Of a stretch of DNA of 64,000 bases, positions 49,501 to 61,500 are shown piece by piece (the first letter of the stretch is position 1; every line of letters starts with the position of its first letter). The translations under genes were made by a program, and so were the position numbers. Source of the DNA: Tetragonia tetragonoides (taxonomy: Eukaryota > Streptophyta > Magnoliopsida > Caryophyllales > Aizoaceae); the NCBI GenBank assembly GCA_038025085.1, contig CM076140.1:15396001-15460000 (forward strand). The letters run 5' to 3'. The notes under the pieces were generated by a model. It did not search any database and was not told the DNA's origin. It saw only the letters and a program-made list of their open reading frames with translations.

Positions 49501-52500
49501 TGCTAGTGTGAGTGCTTTGCATTGGTTCCTGCTTCATGAGTTCGCTAGATCTCTTTGTGGGCTAGGCTGTTTCGTGGAGAATGCATTGCTTTCCCGGATA
49601 TGGTTGGACAGTTTCTGCAGAAGCGTTTTGTTTAACTGGGAAGGAGGAAGGAAAGTGACTTGTTATTGGCATTGCGCTTGTATGGCTACTCTTTAGTGCT
49701 TGTGGTTGGGGAGGAACTCGAGGGTCTTTACTGGTATTGGCAGGCGTGCTGATTTGTTTGGGATGTGTGGTGTACATGGCTTCCGTTTGGGCCAAAGCGG
49801 CATTTGAACATGCAGTTTGCAAGTTTAGGTGCCTTTATTGAATGCAGAGAAGGAAAGCAAATCCTACCTATCAAAGCTATATAAATCAAAGTGTTTACAT
49901 TGTATTATTATTTTTTTTTTTGGGGGGGGGGTCTAGGTTACCATTTATTGAACCAATTTAATCCTTTGGTTCATCAAATTGATTGTCCTCGTAAGGTTTA
50001 AACTCTAGATTTATGTTGTTATCTATCAGTGGAAGACTATCCTGTTGCCTTCTGTTGCACACATTATTATACAATGCTCTGTAGTTTTCATTTTCATACT
50101 CTGATATTTGATTATTTTGGACCTGAAAATATGCTTATTGTTCTATCTCAGTCTTCCCAAGTTGCTGCAGATTCAAATGCTACTGGCTCAAATAGGGTTG
50201 ACGAAAAAATTGGTGATGCAAAGTACTCTAGTCACTCTCTTGAAGAAGTTTCTGCAATGTTACGTAGTACAATTTCCCTATATGAAGTCAAAGTATGTTT
50301 TCTCTCTTCTTGTTTGTTTTGTACCTGAAACAACATTGACGTAGTCATGTAAGGAAAAGCAATATTAACCGCACCTTTTTCTGCACTGCCAGTTTACGTA
50401 GTCTCTGTGGGGTCATCTATCCAGTATTGGGGGAGATTCCTTCATTTGCTTCCCACCATTTCTCATCTTTTACAGAGTCGGTATTCTGGCCTTGGGAGGG
50501 AAAAGAAGAAGAGGATGTTGTGGAAGTGTGGATTCTTCTCTCTCTTTTGGAGCGTTTGGTTGGAGGGGAACTCCCGGATTTTAACGGGGTGACTAGGCCT
50601 TTTAATTTTGTTTGGGATCGGGTGGTGCATTTGGCTTCTTTATGGGCCAAAGCCTAGGGAGCCTTTAGGGGGATGTCTCTCACTGACTTGCAACGTTACT
50701 GGGGCGATTTGTAATTTAGTTATCTTGTTTGAGGACTCCTTGTCCCCCTAGATTGTAGTTGTTCCACTTTCAGTTTCAATAATATTTTCTTTATCTAAAA
50801 AATAATGAAATTTGATGACAGAATTTTTAACCTTCGAAGTTGTTTCCGTACTAAGACTCTTGATTGAAGAGCATGGTGTTCCACCTAAGATTCAAAGCTG
50901 ATATGTTCTGAATAGTGACTCTTTAATGCATGGTTCTCATTGAGTTATGTTCTTTGATGCAGGTGCTCAACACATTTCGTGAATTTGAAGAATCAAATAT
51001 TCTACAAACGTACATGAGTGACTCCATAAAGGAAATATCTAAAGCTTGCCAGGCCTTAGAAGTCAAAGAATCTGCTCCTGCCATTTTTGGTATCTTATGC
51101 ACTTTTCTGTTGTTGCACTTGCACCTGTTGTCTCAAGCTAGTCTCTAAGTTTGCTTTCTCGTTCTCTTAACAGTTATGGCACTAAGAGCAGTTCATGCAG
51201 AAGTTTCAAAGATTTATATACTCAGACTTTGTTCATGGATGAGGACTACAATAGAAGACTTATCGAGAGATGAAACATGGGTTCCAGTGTCGATAATCGA
51301 AAGGAATAGATCTCCTTACACAATCTCCTACCTGCCTCTAGCATTCCAGTCAATTATAATGTCAGCAATAGACCAAGTCCACCAGTAAGTATTATCATTT
51401 TATCTTCCGAAGCTTGTCTGTTCTTCGTTCTACTTAGCACTTTTCTATGCTTACAGTCAAGGCACTAGTGCTACTTAGTTTTGGTTAGCTTCCAGTGGAT
51501 GTAGTGTGAATGACTCCCATTTGTTGTCTGTTTGGGTTCTTTCCTTTTGAGAAGTTCTGCAGTGCTCAGGAGATCTGCGTGAGAAGAAAATACCACTCAA
51601 ATTTGAAGGTAAATTCTATCACGCAGCTATAACTTATAGGGCCAGCCATAAGCACATGTTCAAAAGATGAGGGTGACCGAGATGAGAATGCAATGCTTCA
51701 TTTGATGCGCAACCCTACCAGAATAAATAAGGTCAGGAATGAAGAGGTAAGAGACAGAGTAGGTGTGGCCGACATTGAGAGCAATATGAGAGAGACGAGG
51801 CTCGGGTGGTTTGTACATGTTAAGAGGAGACATCAAGACTCCCCATTGTGGAGGTCCGGGAACATCATACTTAGGGACTGTAAGTGAAGAAGAGGGAGAC
51901 CAAGGAAGAATGGTGTGAGGTGATTAGAAAGGATTTGACCCTTCTTGAGCCTACTGAGACTTGACCCACGATAGAAAACTGTGGCGTAGTAGGATACATG
52001 TAGAGGATCCTAGATAGAGGGGTATTTTGCATTTCCTCTCTTTTTGCGTATAGCTTTTTTTATCCCTCTAAAGTCCTTGGTGCAACTCCCTCTCCTTTTC
52101 CCGTTCCCGTGTCAGTAAATTCGTTATCTATTCATCTATTTGTTTATTTATGTAGTTGTACTTAATTTTTTCATCTTTGGACATACTCTTTCACTCAAAC
52201 ACTCATTCATACATTTGTCATTCACACTCAGTATAATTTCTTCAATTGCTTTGACATGTTTTCTAAACCTCAATATTTCTTTGTGGGTCTATCAGAAACA
52301 GCCTTTCTAATAGGAAACTAGCTAGGGGTAAGGTTGCGTACATCTGGACCTCCCTAGACCCCCATGGCAGGAATATCCTGGGTTGTTGATTATGGGGCTT
52401 TAACATTTTGGGCTAAGCCACAGATGATAAGTAATGAAGTAGGCCATTTTCTGAAAGGGTCTCTGATTGGGTGGCAGTGGGCTTATGTGCTTGTTTTCTA

Positions 52501-55500
52501 GATAAATGGGAAACCAAGTGGGAGTTGTTTATTAGTCGTTGTTGATAGAATTAAGATATTCACCTCTTGAGTCTGTTTCATTTCAATGATTGGGTGGAAG
52601 GAATAATTTTGCTAAACTCAGGAATCACCCAAGAAAGTTGTAAGTTCTGCAGTGTTCACTGATTCTGGGGCTTTAGCATTTTGGGCTAATGAAGTAGGTT
52701 ATATTCTGAAAGGGTCTCTGATTGGTGGCAGTGGGGTTATGTGCTTGTTTTCGAGATAAATGGGAAACCAAGTTGGAGGTGTGTATTGTTTTCTGTTCAT
52801 AGAATAAAGATATTTAACTGTTGAGTCGGTTTTCATTTCAGTGATTGGGTGGAAGGAATAATTTAGCTAAGCTCAGGGATTACCCACGAAAGCCTTTGAA
52901 GATAAAATGTTGCTGTTCCTCTTAAGGAGAAGCCCAGCTCAAGAACTCTGCCTCTAGAATGAGATGTGATCTTTACTTACCCCGTCCCCGGCCAAATCCT
53001 CCTCTGAAATATCTGCAATAGTACAAAATCCGAACTCAGGGTGTCATACATCCAGCAGGTCATGATCGTCGACATGGCCTTCTGACGATTGTTCTTGCTT
53101 TCCTTTCCCTTACTATTGAAAGAACCCCCACATTAGGAGGAGATCGTCCCTTTAATCTGTACAGTTATAGGCGGAGCAAAGCCCATAAGGTAGAGAGAAA
53201 GCCATAGAATGGAGATATTAGTAGAAAAGGAGAGAGAGGAGATACACAGAAAGAAGACAAGAGCAACTGTCTAACATGGTGGACATAGCACAAGCTCTAG
53301 AGAGTCAATTAAGTTAGATCATGGTGCTAGATAGGCTGTAAAAACATTTTTTGTTTCTATCTTCCTTTTTAGTTTGCTTGTATGTTAAAATGATAAGTTA
53401 TTGATATATTTTCTTAATATCTTTTTACCTTTATGATATGAGATTTCATGTCGTTGTTCCAGAATGCTTCAAACTTTAAAGAGTGAGGCGGCAAAGACAG
53501 AAGATGTTTTCATCCCATTCCAAGAAATTCAAGAATCTGTTAGACTCTCGTTTTTGAATTGTTTCCTCGATTTTGCTGGTAATGTAGACTAGCATCACTC
53601 AGCCTTTCCGTTTATGTCACTGATCTCTGATATATACTCATAATTCATATTTCAACATGCACTTTGCCAAGCAGGTCATCTTGAACGCATTGCAAGTGAG
53701 CTATTGCAAAGCAGATCAAACAGAGGGAGTCCACAATTATCTAATGGTCATTCTTTCCAACCCCCAGAAAGATCTTTTGATCTTCCTCCCGGAAGTGTTG
53801 TTGACCCGCATCAACAGCTGCTGATGGTCTTGAGTAATGTTGGCTATTGCAAAGATGACTTGTGTGATGAACTATACAATAAATACAAACATATATGGTC
53901 CCATTCTCGGTAAGTACTTTTGCTTTATGCCTTCTTGAGTCCTGGTTAAAGAGTAGTAAACGTATCTTGTCCTATTTTCTTTTTCCTAATTTCAATAGTG
54001 CCTTCTTATGTTCATATCATAAGCAACAATGCTTTTGTTTGTTTCACGAGATGAACTACTGGTGGCTGCAATTGCAGTAAAGACACTAAATTTACCTGGG
54101 ACACTAAATTTGTGTGCTATGCTACTTGGATTAGGGGATAACAAGTGCAGATCTAGATGTCTCATCTCGGGGTTGTAAACAGGGACTCGCTTTAATCTAG
54201 AAGTTTTTTGAACTTCTAAAATGACATTCCAAATTATGTGAAGGCTGTTAAAAGAGAAACAGAAGACATCTAACCCCGCCTCCCCAAATCCAACAAAAAG
54301 GAAAAAGACACGTTTCATCATAAGCGTCAAACTGATAATACACAGGCACACAGCACTGAGGTTTCCACTTGTGTACAGAACAAAATGACAACTCAACTAT
54401 GTAGCATTGCTAAAACGGGGGAAAAGAACAAAAGAAAGGACTTTTCACTTACATCAAGGTTGAAGTGCTTCTTTTCGCCGTTCATGTTTTATCCCCCTTC
54501 TGAAAGGAAAGGGGAAAACATCACAACAATATTATGTAAATGAAACATCTAAGTGAGAACAGGGAAATACATAGAATATGATGGGGTGTAAATGAAGACA
54601 CATGCTTCACGTCATCTTTGGTGAAAATAGCTGGAGAACGGCGGACTCTGGCCAGTGACCAAAAATATGCGAGTCGGCTGCTCAATGTTATATGTTATAT
54701 CCCATGTCAAATAAGGGGAATGGGTAACAGCTCCATTTTGGATGAGTCTAGGTAAAGTGCATTCCTTGTTTTAGAAAATTTCATTACTGATGAAAGGGTA
54801 ATACTACAAAGTTAGAGGAGAAGGAGTCCTCTAAATGATAAAACAAATTTAACTAAAAAAATCACTCCACAGACGCTGAGCGTCCGTACGGGACACCCCC
54901 TAAAACCCCCCAGCCACCTTGGTCAAGAGTGCAGCCAAGTACACCACACGAAAACTGGTCAATCCCACATCCCAATGAAAACTCTCGCGTTTCTCTCAAG
55001 CCAAAGGCACCAAAAGATAGCCAAACACAAACACCGCCATAACAACTTTCCCTCCTTTCCCCGTCCCCTATGTACAAACCACATTTGAAAAACTGACCCA
55101 ACAGTGGCAGGACAAGCAAATTGTTCCCCACAAAACATCCTACCCCACAGTAACCTGGACACATCACAAACAAATGCATGCAACTCTCACTACCCCGGTG
55201 GCACATCACACAAACATCTGGTAATAATGCTCACCCTCGCCGCCGCTGCTGCAGCAACATGTCATGTGTAGTCAACCTACTACCTACCCAATACCGTTGT
55301 CCAAACAAAGGTGCACACCTTCAGAGGGACTTTAGACTCGAATTTCAGTAGGGACGAGATGAAAGGTGTTTGGAAGACTAAAAGTGCATTCATTGTTATC
55401 ATGCTTCTCAGTGTGACAATGTAATCTAGTATCCAAAGTTTTGTTGGTATGTTCTTCGCAGCAAAAAAAAAAAAAAAAAAAAAGAAAAAAAAGTGCATTT

Positions 55501-58500
55501 TGTTGTATTCAATTGATCATTGTCTTTTCATGTTTGTATGTTTGACACTTTGTGCCAGTGGCTCACCTTTCAGTGAAGTTATCTTGTAGCAGACATTTGT
55601 TGTGTCAGATGTGCTAGTTCTTCTAACTATATCACTATGAGTGTTGTGTTTTTTTTCCTTTGTCATGGCAGGGAGAGCGATGAAGAGGACACTGATAAAG
55701 TTGATTTAATAATGGCCTTCTCTGCTCTCGAAGATAAGGTCCTGGAACAATACACTTTTGCAAAGGTAGTTTACTTGTTTTTATGGCATGTATCTTGATT
55801 TTTTTTCCTACTGTTCATCTCACACCTCTGCATTCTTGTTTTTCCTTCCACCAAGGACTTCTAGCTGTCTGTATGTTATTTCGTCTCTCGTGAAAATGTG
55901 AGGCCCTTGCCCCTATTCTATATGATATCATAGGTATTGCTTGAAGACTATTTGTAAGGTAGAGAGTTATTATGCCAGGTTTATTAAACTTTTCTCCAAA
56001 CATTAGGTTACTTACACAAAGGGAAATAATAGTTTAAGTGAGGAAGAAAGAATAGCTTCAATTTGTTTACTGAACTAAAGATTTAGAATAAAATGACAAA
56101 ATTGAATGGGTGCCACAATGTTCTATTTCATACCTTATATCCTGTTTATATGTTCTGTATCTCATACATTATAACTGTCATTGACAAGTAGCTGAGTTGT
56201 ATTGTGAAGCTTACCTAGTCAATTTCTCTTATTATTTAACATTTTTGGGGATTAACCCTGAGTGGGTAGCTCACCTGGTAAGACCTCTGAGATTTGTTCT
56301 AGATGTCCCAGGTTCAAGTCTCCTCAGGGCCACTGGAAGTTTTCCTGGCTGTTACCTTTAGGGCTCATGGGATTAGTTGGGAAAAGCTCAGATACCCATG
56401 TTATCTAAAAAAATTAAGATTTTTGGGATTTACTTCGGTTAGGTTAGACAAAGGAAGAACCAACAATGGTCACCTTCAGTTCCTAGCCTCTCAAATTCTG
56501 AATTTCAAGTCTTTTTTTTTTCAGTTCTTTTGGTAAAAAGAAAAATAGTTAGCATGTAATATAGGATGGATTTCATTACCTTCTTTTTATTACTCTTTGA
56601 GATGTGGGTGTGGGCGGTAATCAACTGAACGACCTAACAAGCTACATTATCAAGACTCGGCAAAATTCCCACCATATCCGAGTCAGACACGACAAGACAC
56701 GGGTACCGGTATGACATCCATGTCAGACGCGTCAATTTGAAACTGGAGAGATAGAGAGAGGGGGAGGGAGGTTTTGCTTTTGTTTTTTTTCTTCTTGGGA
56801 GGGATCTACGTTTTGCTTTTGTTTTTTTTCTTCTTACAGCTGTTAAGTCAGATACTTCTTTTGAAATACGATACACCTCTTCATTTTCTCTCTTTTTTAT
56901 TTGTTTTCTCTTTCTCCAATAATTAATTTATCTTTTCAATTTCTTAATATATAAAACCCTACTTTTTAACGTATGCCATGTCCCCGCATCCATGTCCAAA
57001 TTTAGGACATGGTCCTCGCATCTGTGTCCCTAATTTTGGATAGTCCCCGAGTCCTCAAATTTCAAACCATGACTTATCCGACACTTGGACCCATACCGGA
57101 CACCCGTACCCGAGTCCTGGTAACATAGCTAACAAGTGGCTGTGAGGGGGATGCTTTAGTTGGGACACTTGAAACAATTTTGACATGCATCATATGAGAC
57201 ATTTCTTGATTAATAAAAATATACAAATTTTCCATCTCCCTTGCCCTTGATTCATCGCCTTGAACAAAACAAGCCATATATGATCTGAACCTCATTATTG
57301 TCAGAGTTTTAGCCTTCCTAATCTGTATTTAAAGTATGCAACATTCTGAAGCTTGATGTAATTAAATGCTACAAGATCGAAATTCTCTAACACACAACTG
57401 CTATGTTGACAGGTTTAGGTCCTATATTGATGCGTAAGACTTTCTTTCAGAGACACATGGAAGTTGGTCTGGTGTCTGCGTATTTTTGTTTTGGCATCGT
57501 GGATATATTGTTATCCATTTTGCTGTACTCACTCACTCCTCCATTAATAAAGTCCATTTTTAATCTAAAAGAAGGGTTGGGTGGGCCTGGGGACTGGGGA
57601 AGGAAAGGAGCTGAGAAATCATAGTATGAGAGAGGTGTTGATAGTTATGCCCTTATGGGAGCCTAGCTGCCACTTCGCTAATATGGATCCCCACTCATCT
57701 CGTCATTGTAGTGCTGGGTGGAATCCAGTATTCTATTGAGGAAACTCTTCTAGTGGGTCTGTTTATTTTAGTGGCTTAACATTCAGCAGGCACTTTCAAC
57801 AGTTACTTTATTCAGACTTCAGTTCTTCCATAGGTAGAAACCAGAGGTAAAATTTACGACTAGTTTTTCATGTAAGTCCTTTCTCCAACAGCTAGGTACG
57901 CCTATTTCCCGGTTTCCTGTAGCGGACCTTATTTGAAAAGCTAAGGTACCTCTTAAGGTGCGGGCTTCGTGTGGACTCTTGTGCTGGATAGGGTGAATAC
58001 GTATGATCTTCGTCAGAGGAGACCCGCAGCAGCTGATCTATACCTGATTTTTGTGTTCTTTGTCGGACGAGTAGTGAGACAGCGTTACACTTGTTCTTTA
58101 CATGTGGTTAAGTTCGTTGCATTTGGGGGAGGTGGTTTGGATTTTTGGGGGAGAAGTGGGTTTGTCCGTCTAGTTTGGTGGAGTTCTTCGAGGTGCGGTT
58201 TCTGGAGTTTGGGAGAGGATAGGAGAGGAGATTGTTATGGCATAATGTGGTTTTTGCTATCATTTGGTGCCTTTGGTTGGAAAGGATTGCTAGAGTCTTC
58301 GAAGGTGTGACCATGTTGGTCTGCTGTGGGATAGGGTCACTTATCTAGCGCCACTGTGGGCTAGAACTACGGGGGCTATTAGGAGTTATCCAATTACTCA
58401 GATCCAGCATAATTGGGCTAATTTGTAACTAATCTCTTCTTGGAGGATAGCTTGTCCTCCTTTGCTATACTTTTGATGCTTCATTAATACATAAATTCTC

Positions 58501-61500
58501 TTTATCTAAAAAAAAATTTGCGACTAGTTGCTTGATCATCTATAACCATTCTTATTACATACTTGGATTTTGTCTACCAGGCGAACTTCGTCAGAACGGC
58601 TGCCGTGAACTACTTGTTGGATGCTGGGGTCCAATGGGGAGCAGCTCCTTCAGTCAAAGTAAGTAGTTTAATAACTCAGATGATTACTTTTTACCTCCCA
58701 CAGGTCATCTTCTTCTCAATATGGCATGCAAATGCAGGGCGTAAGGGATGCAGCTGTGGAGTTGTTGCATACCCTAGTTGCTGTCCATGCTGAGGTATTT
58801 ACTAGCTCCTGTGGTTTTTCATATCTTATTTCCTGAAATATCCATTTGCGTCAGCAGTTGTCTTGTTGATATATATTTAGTTGACCTGTGTGTACCTAAG
58901 CCTTGATGCTGTTAGTGTTAAAGTGTATCTGAGTGCTGAGACAAACTATTGCAAAAATGTGACTATGTTCCTACAGTCCTACTTCCAAGAGTTTGCCATT
59001 TAATGAATTCATGCCTACATTATCATTAAACCACATTTCACTAGTTAGAAAACTTAACAATTAATCTTCTCCATTCACTCTAAATGTCACTATTTTCTTC
59101 CTTCCTGCTTTCTGTTTTAGCTTGGTGAAAGCTTTTCATAGGCATAGCTATTAATCTGTATCAATTGGTGCAGGTCTTTGCAGGTGCTAAACCCCTTCTT
59201 GACAAGACACTCGGTATTCTTGTTGAAGGCCTAATTGATACTCTTTTAAGCATCTTTGATGAAAACAAAAGCAAAGAACTTAAGTCACTTGATCCAAGTG
59301 GTTTTAGTCAGCTTATGCTTGAGGTATGTACTTTTCTTGGGGTTCAAATGTCTGAGGCTCTCTCCATTGTGTAGTTACATTGATAGTATACCATATAATG
59401 CTCTAAATCTTCTTTTCATATCTTAGAACATTTTATCAGGGGTTCAAATGCACAAAGAATTGAATGGAGGACATGGCATCCTCTGAGAAACAATCAGATA
59501 TCGATACAATAAAGCTCACAAAATATATGTGCTTTGCACGGAGACCAACAAAAACCGGCAGCATGAGGGCCAAGAAAACAAAAATGTTAGCAAAATAAAA
59601 GACAAAGATTGCATATATAAGTTCAGGGGCTTAGTCTGTAGAACTCACATATTCTCTAGATAATACTCCATCCGTCCCAAAATCTTCTTTCCATTTGACT
59701 TTGCACGGTCTCCAAGACTCCACTTTGACCATGGATAATTATAATTCTATAACTATAAAAATTAGAAAAATGTGATATTTTGAAAAAGTAATTAAAAATG
59801 AATCTAATAATAGTATTTTAACTTTGTAATCTTTATACTTTTTCTTAAAGTAATGGTTAAACTTTGTAAACTTTGACCTCAAAAAGTCAAATGGAAAAGA
59901 GATTTTGGAAAGGAGGGAATAATAAATAAAAACAGGAAAACTTGGTGAAAACAACACCAACTTTTATTACGCTCTGATTTTTAACAATTAAATGGCATGT
60001 CCCTTACAATTGGCCAACAATTTCTGGCGAGAAATTAGACTCTGATTCATTCATCATGTTAAGGTCATTTAATTGTTTAAAAAAATTAAGTTCGCTTTGC
60101 AAAAGATTGCAACTGGTGAAAGTTAGTGTTATTAATCACAGTCAGTAGAAGTAGGTGATATATTCACCAATTTTTTCAAAAGGGGAAGAATACTTCTCCT
60201 TGAATCCGTTGACATGCTAAACAACTTTGCTATATGCCTCAGAAACCCAAAGTTTGTTGCACTATCCAGATATGAATTAGAAAAACTACAAATGCAGAAT
60301 ACTAGTGTGACTCATGCCCTTGGCGCTGGCAAGTTGTTGAGGTTTGGGGAGGCGAAGATGTACAAAGCCGTTCTGAATGATCTAAGGAAAAAACATTTAG
60401 ATATCAGAAAATAGTAGCAGTGCTAGTAACTATATGTAGTAGTCTTAGTAGCTGTAGTCATAGTCATAGGCTCATCTTTATCAAAATCTGTTTCCATGAG
60501 TCTATCAGCCTCTTCCAAGTCGTCTTCTTGTTGTATCTTGTATTGAAAAACTAATTGTGGAAATTTGAGGCCTTTCTGTGTAGTTAATGTGTTAATGTGT
60601 ATTATAACTGAGCTTATGAAGCGTTATTTTTTATCTTTTGTGTGTGTTGGGAGGGGGGGGGGGTGTTATCCCCCAGCATTAGCTTAACTGGCGCTTCTAA
60701 CTTCTATAATGTGGTTGCTTACCATGCATGATTTAATGCAACTATGCATGCTTGCTTGACGCATGTGAAATGATTTTCATTTTATGCAGCTTGAATATTT
60801 CGAGACTGTATTAAATCCCTACTTTACAAACGACGCGAGGGAATCATTAAAATCACTACAAGGGGCACTACTGGAAAAAGCTACTGAAAGTGTGACAGAG
60901 GCTGTTGAGCATCCTGGGCATCATCGCCGACCAACACGAGGGGGTGAGGATGCCCTTGCAGATGATAGGCAACAGGGAATAAGCGTCTCTCCTGATGACC
61001 TCATTGTAAGTGGATTTGCTTGCTACCCACCCCCACCCCAACCCACAAAAAAACAGAATCTCGACGAAGGAAATAATAAGAGAGAAAGGAATAATAATGG
61101 CAATGTAGTTGAGCAACCCTTCATCAGTTTTCATAGTATCTAGCCACTAAATATTATGTTTCAGAGGATAGGTAGATTGGGAAATGCATCCATTACTTAA
61201 GCTAGCAATAAAGTTTTGATGTCGTTTTGGGACCTATGTTTTGCCGACCTCCCAGTTTGTTACTTTCTTTCCTTTGTGCCCTTTTTTCTTTCTACCCTTT
61301 CCTTCTGGGGTTGTGCAAGAAGATGCAGCACATTGTCGAGATTGGGGTTTCACTGTCTGCCTCTTGATCGTTGATATGCAATATCATCACAGTATATGGC
61401 TATGTTATTTATTTATTGTTGTTATATTCCAGGCTCTTGCACAGCAGTGTAGCTCTGACCTTCTTGAGGCGGAGCTTGAGAGGACACGTCTAAACACGGC

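Noticed and set aside
56254..56340. tRNA gene call from A and B boxes
   Set aside because: The anticodon arm is not formed, a retroposon body and tail follow, and target duplications flank it, so it is a SINE.
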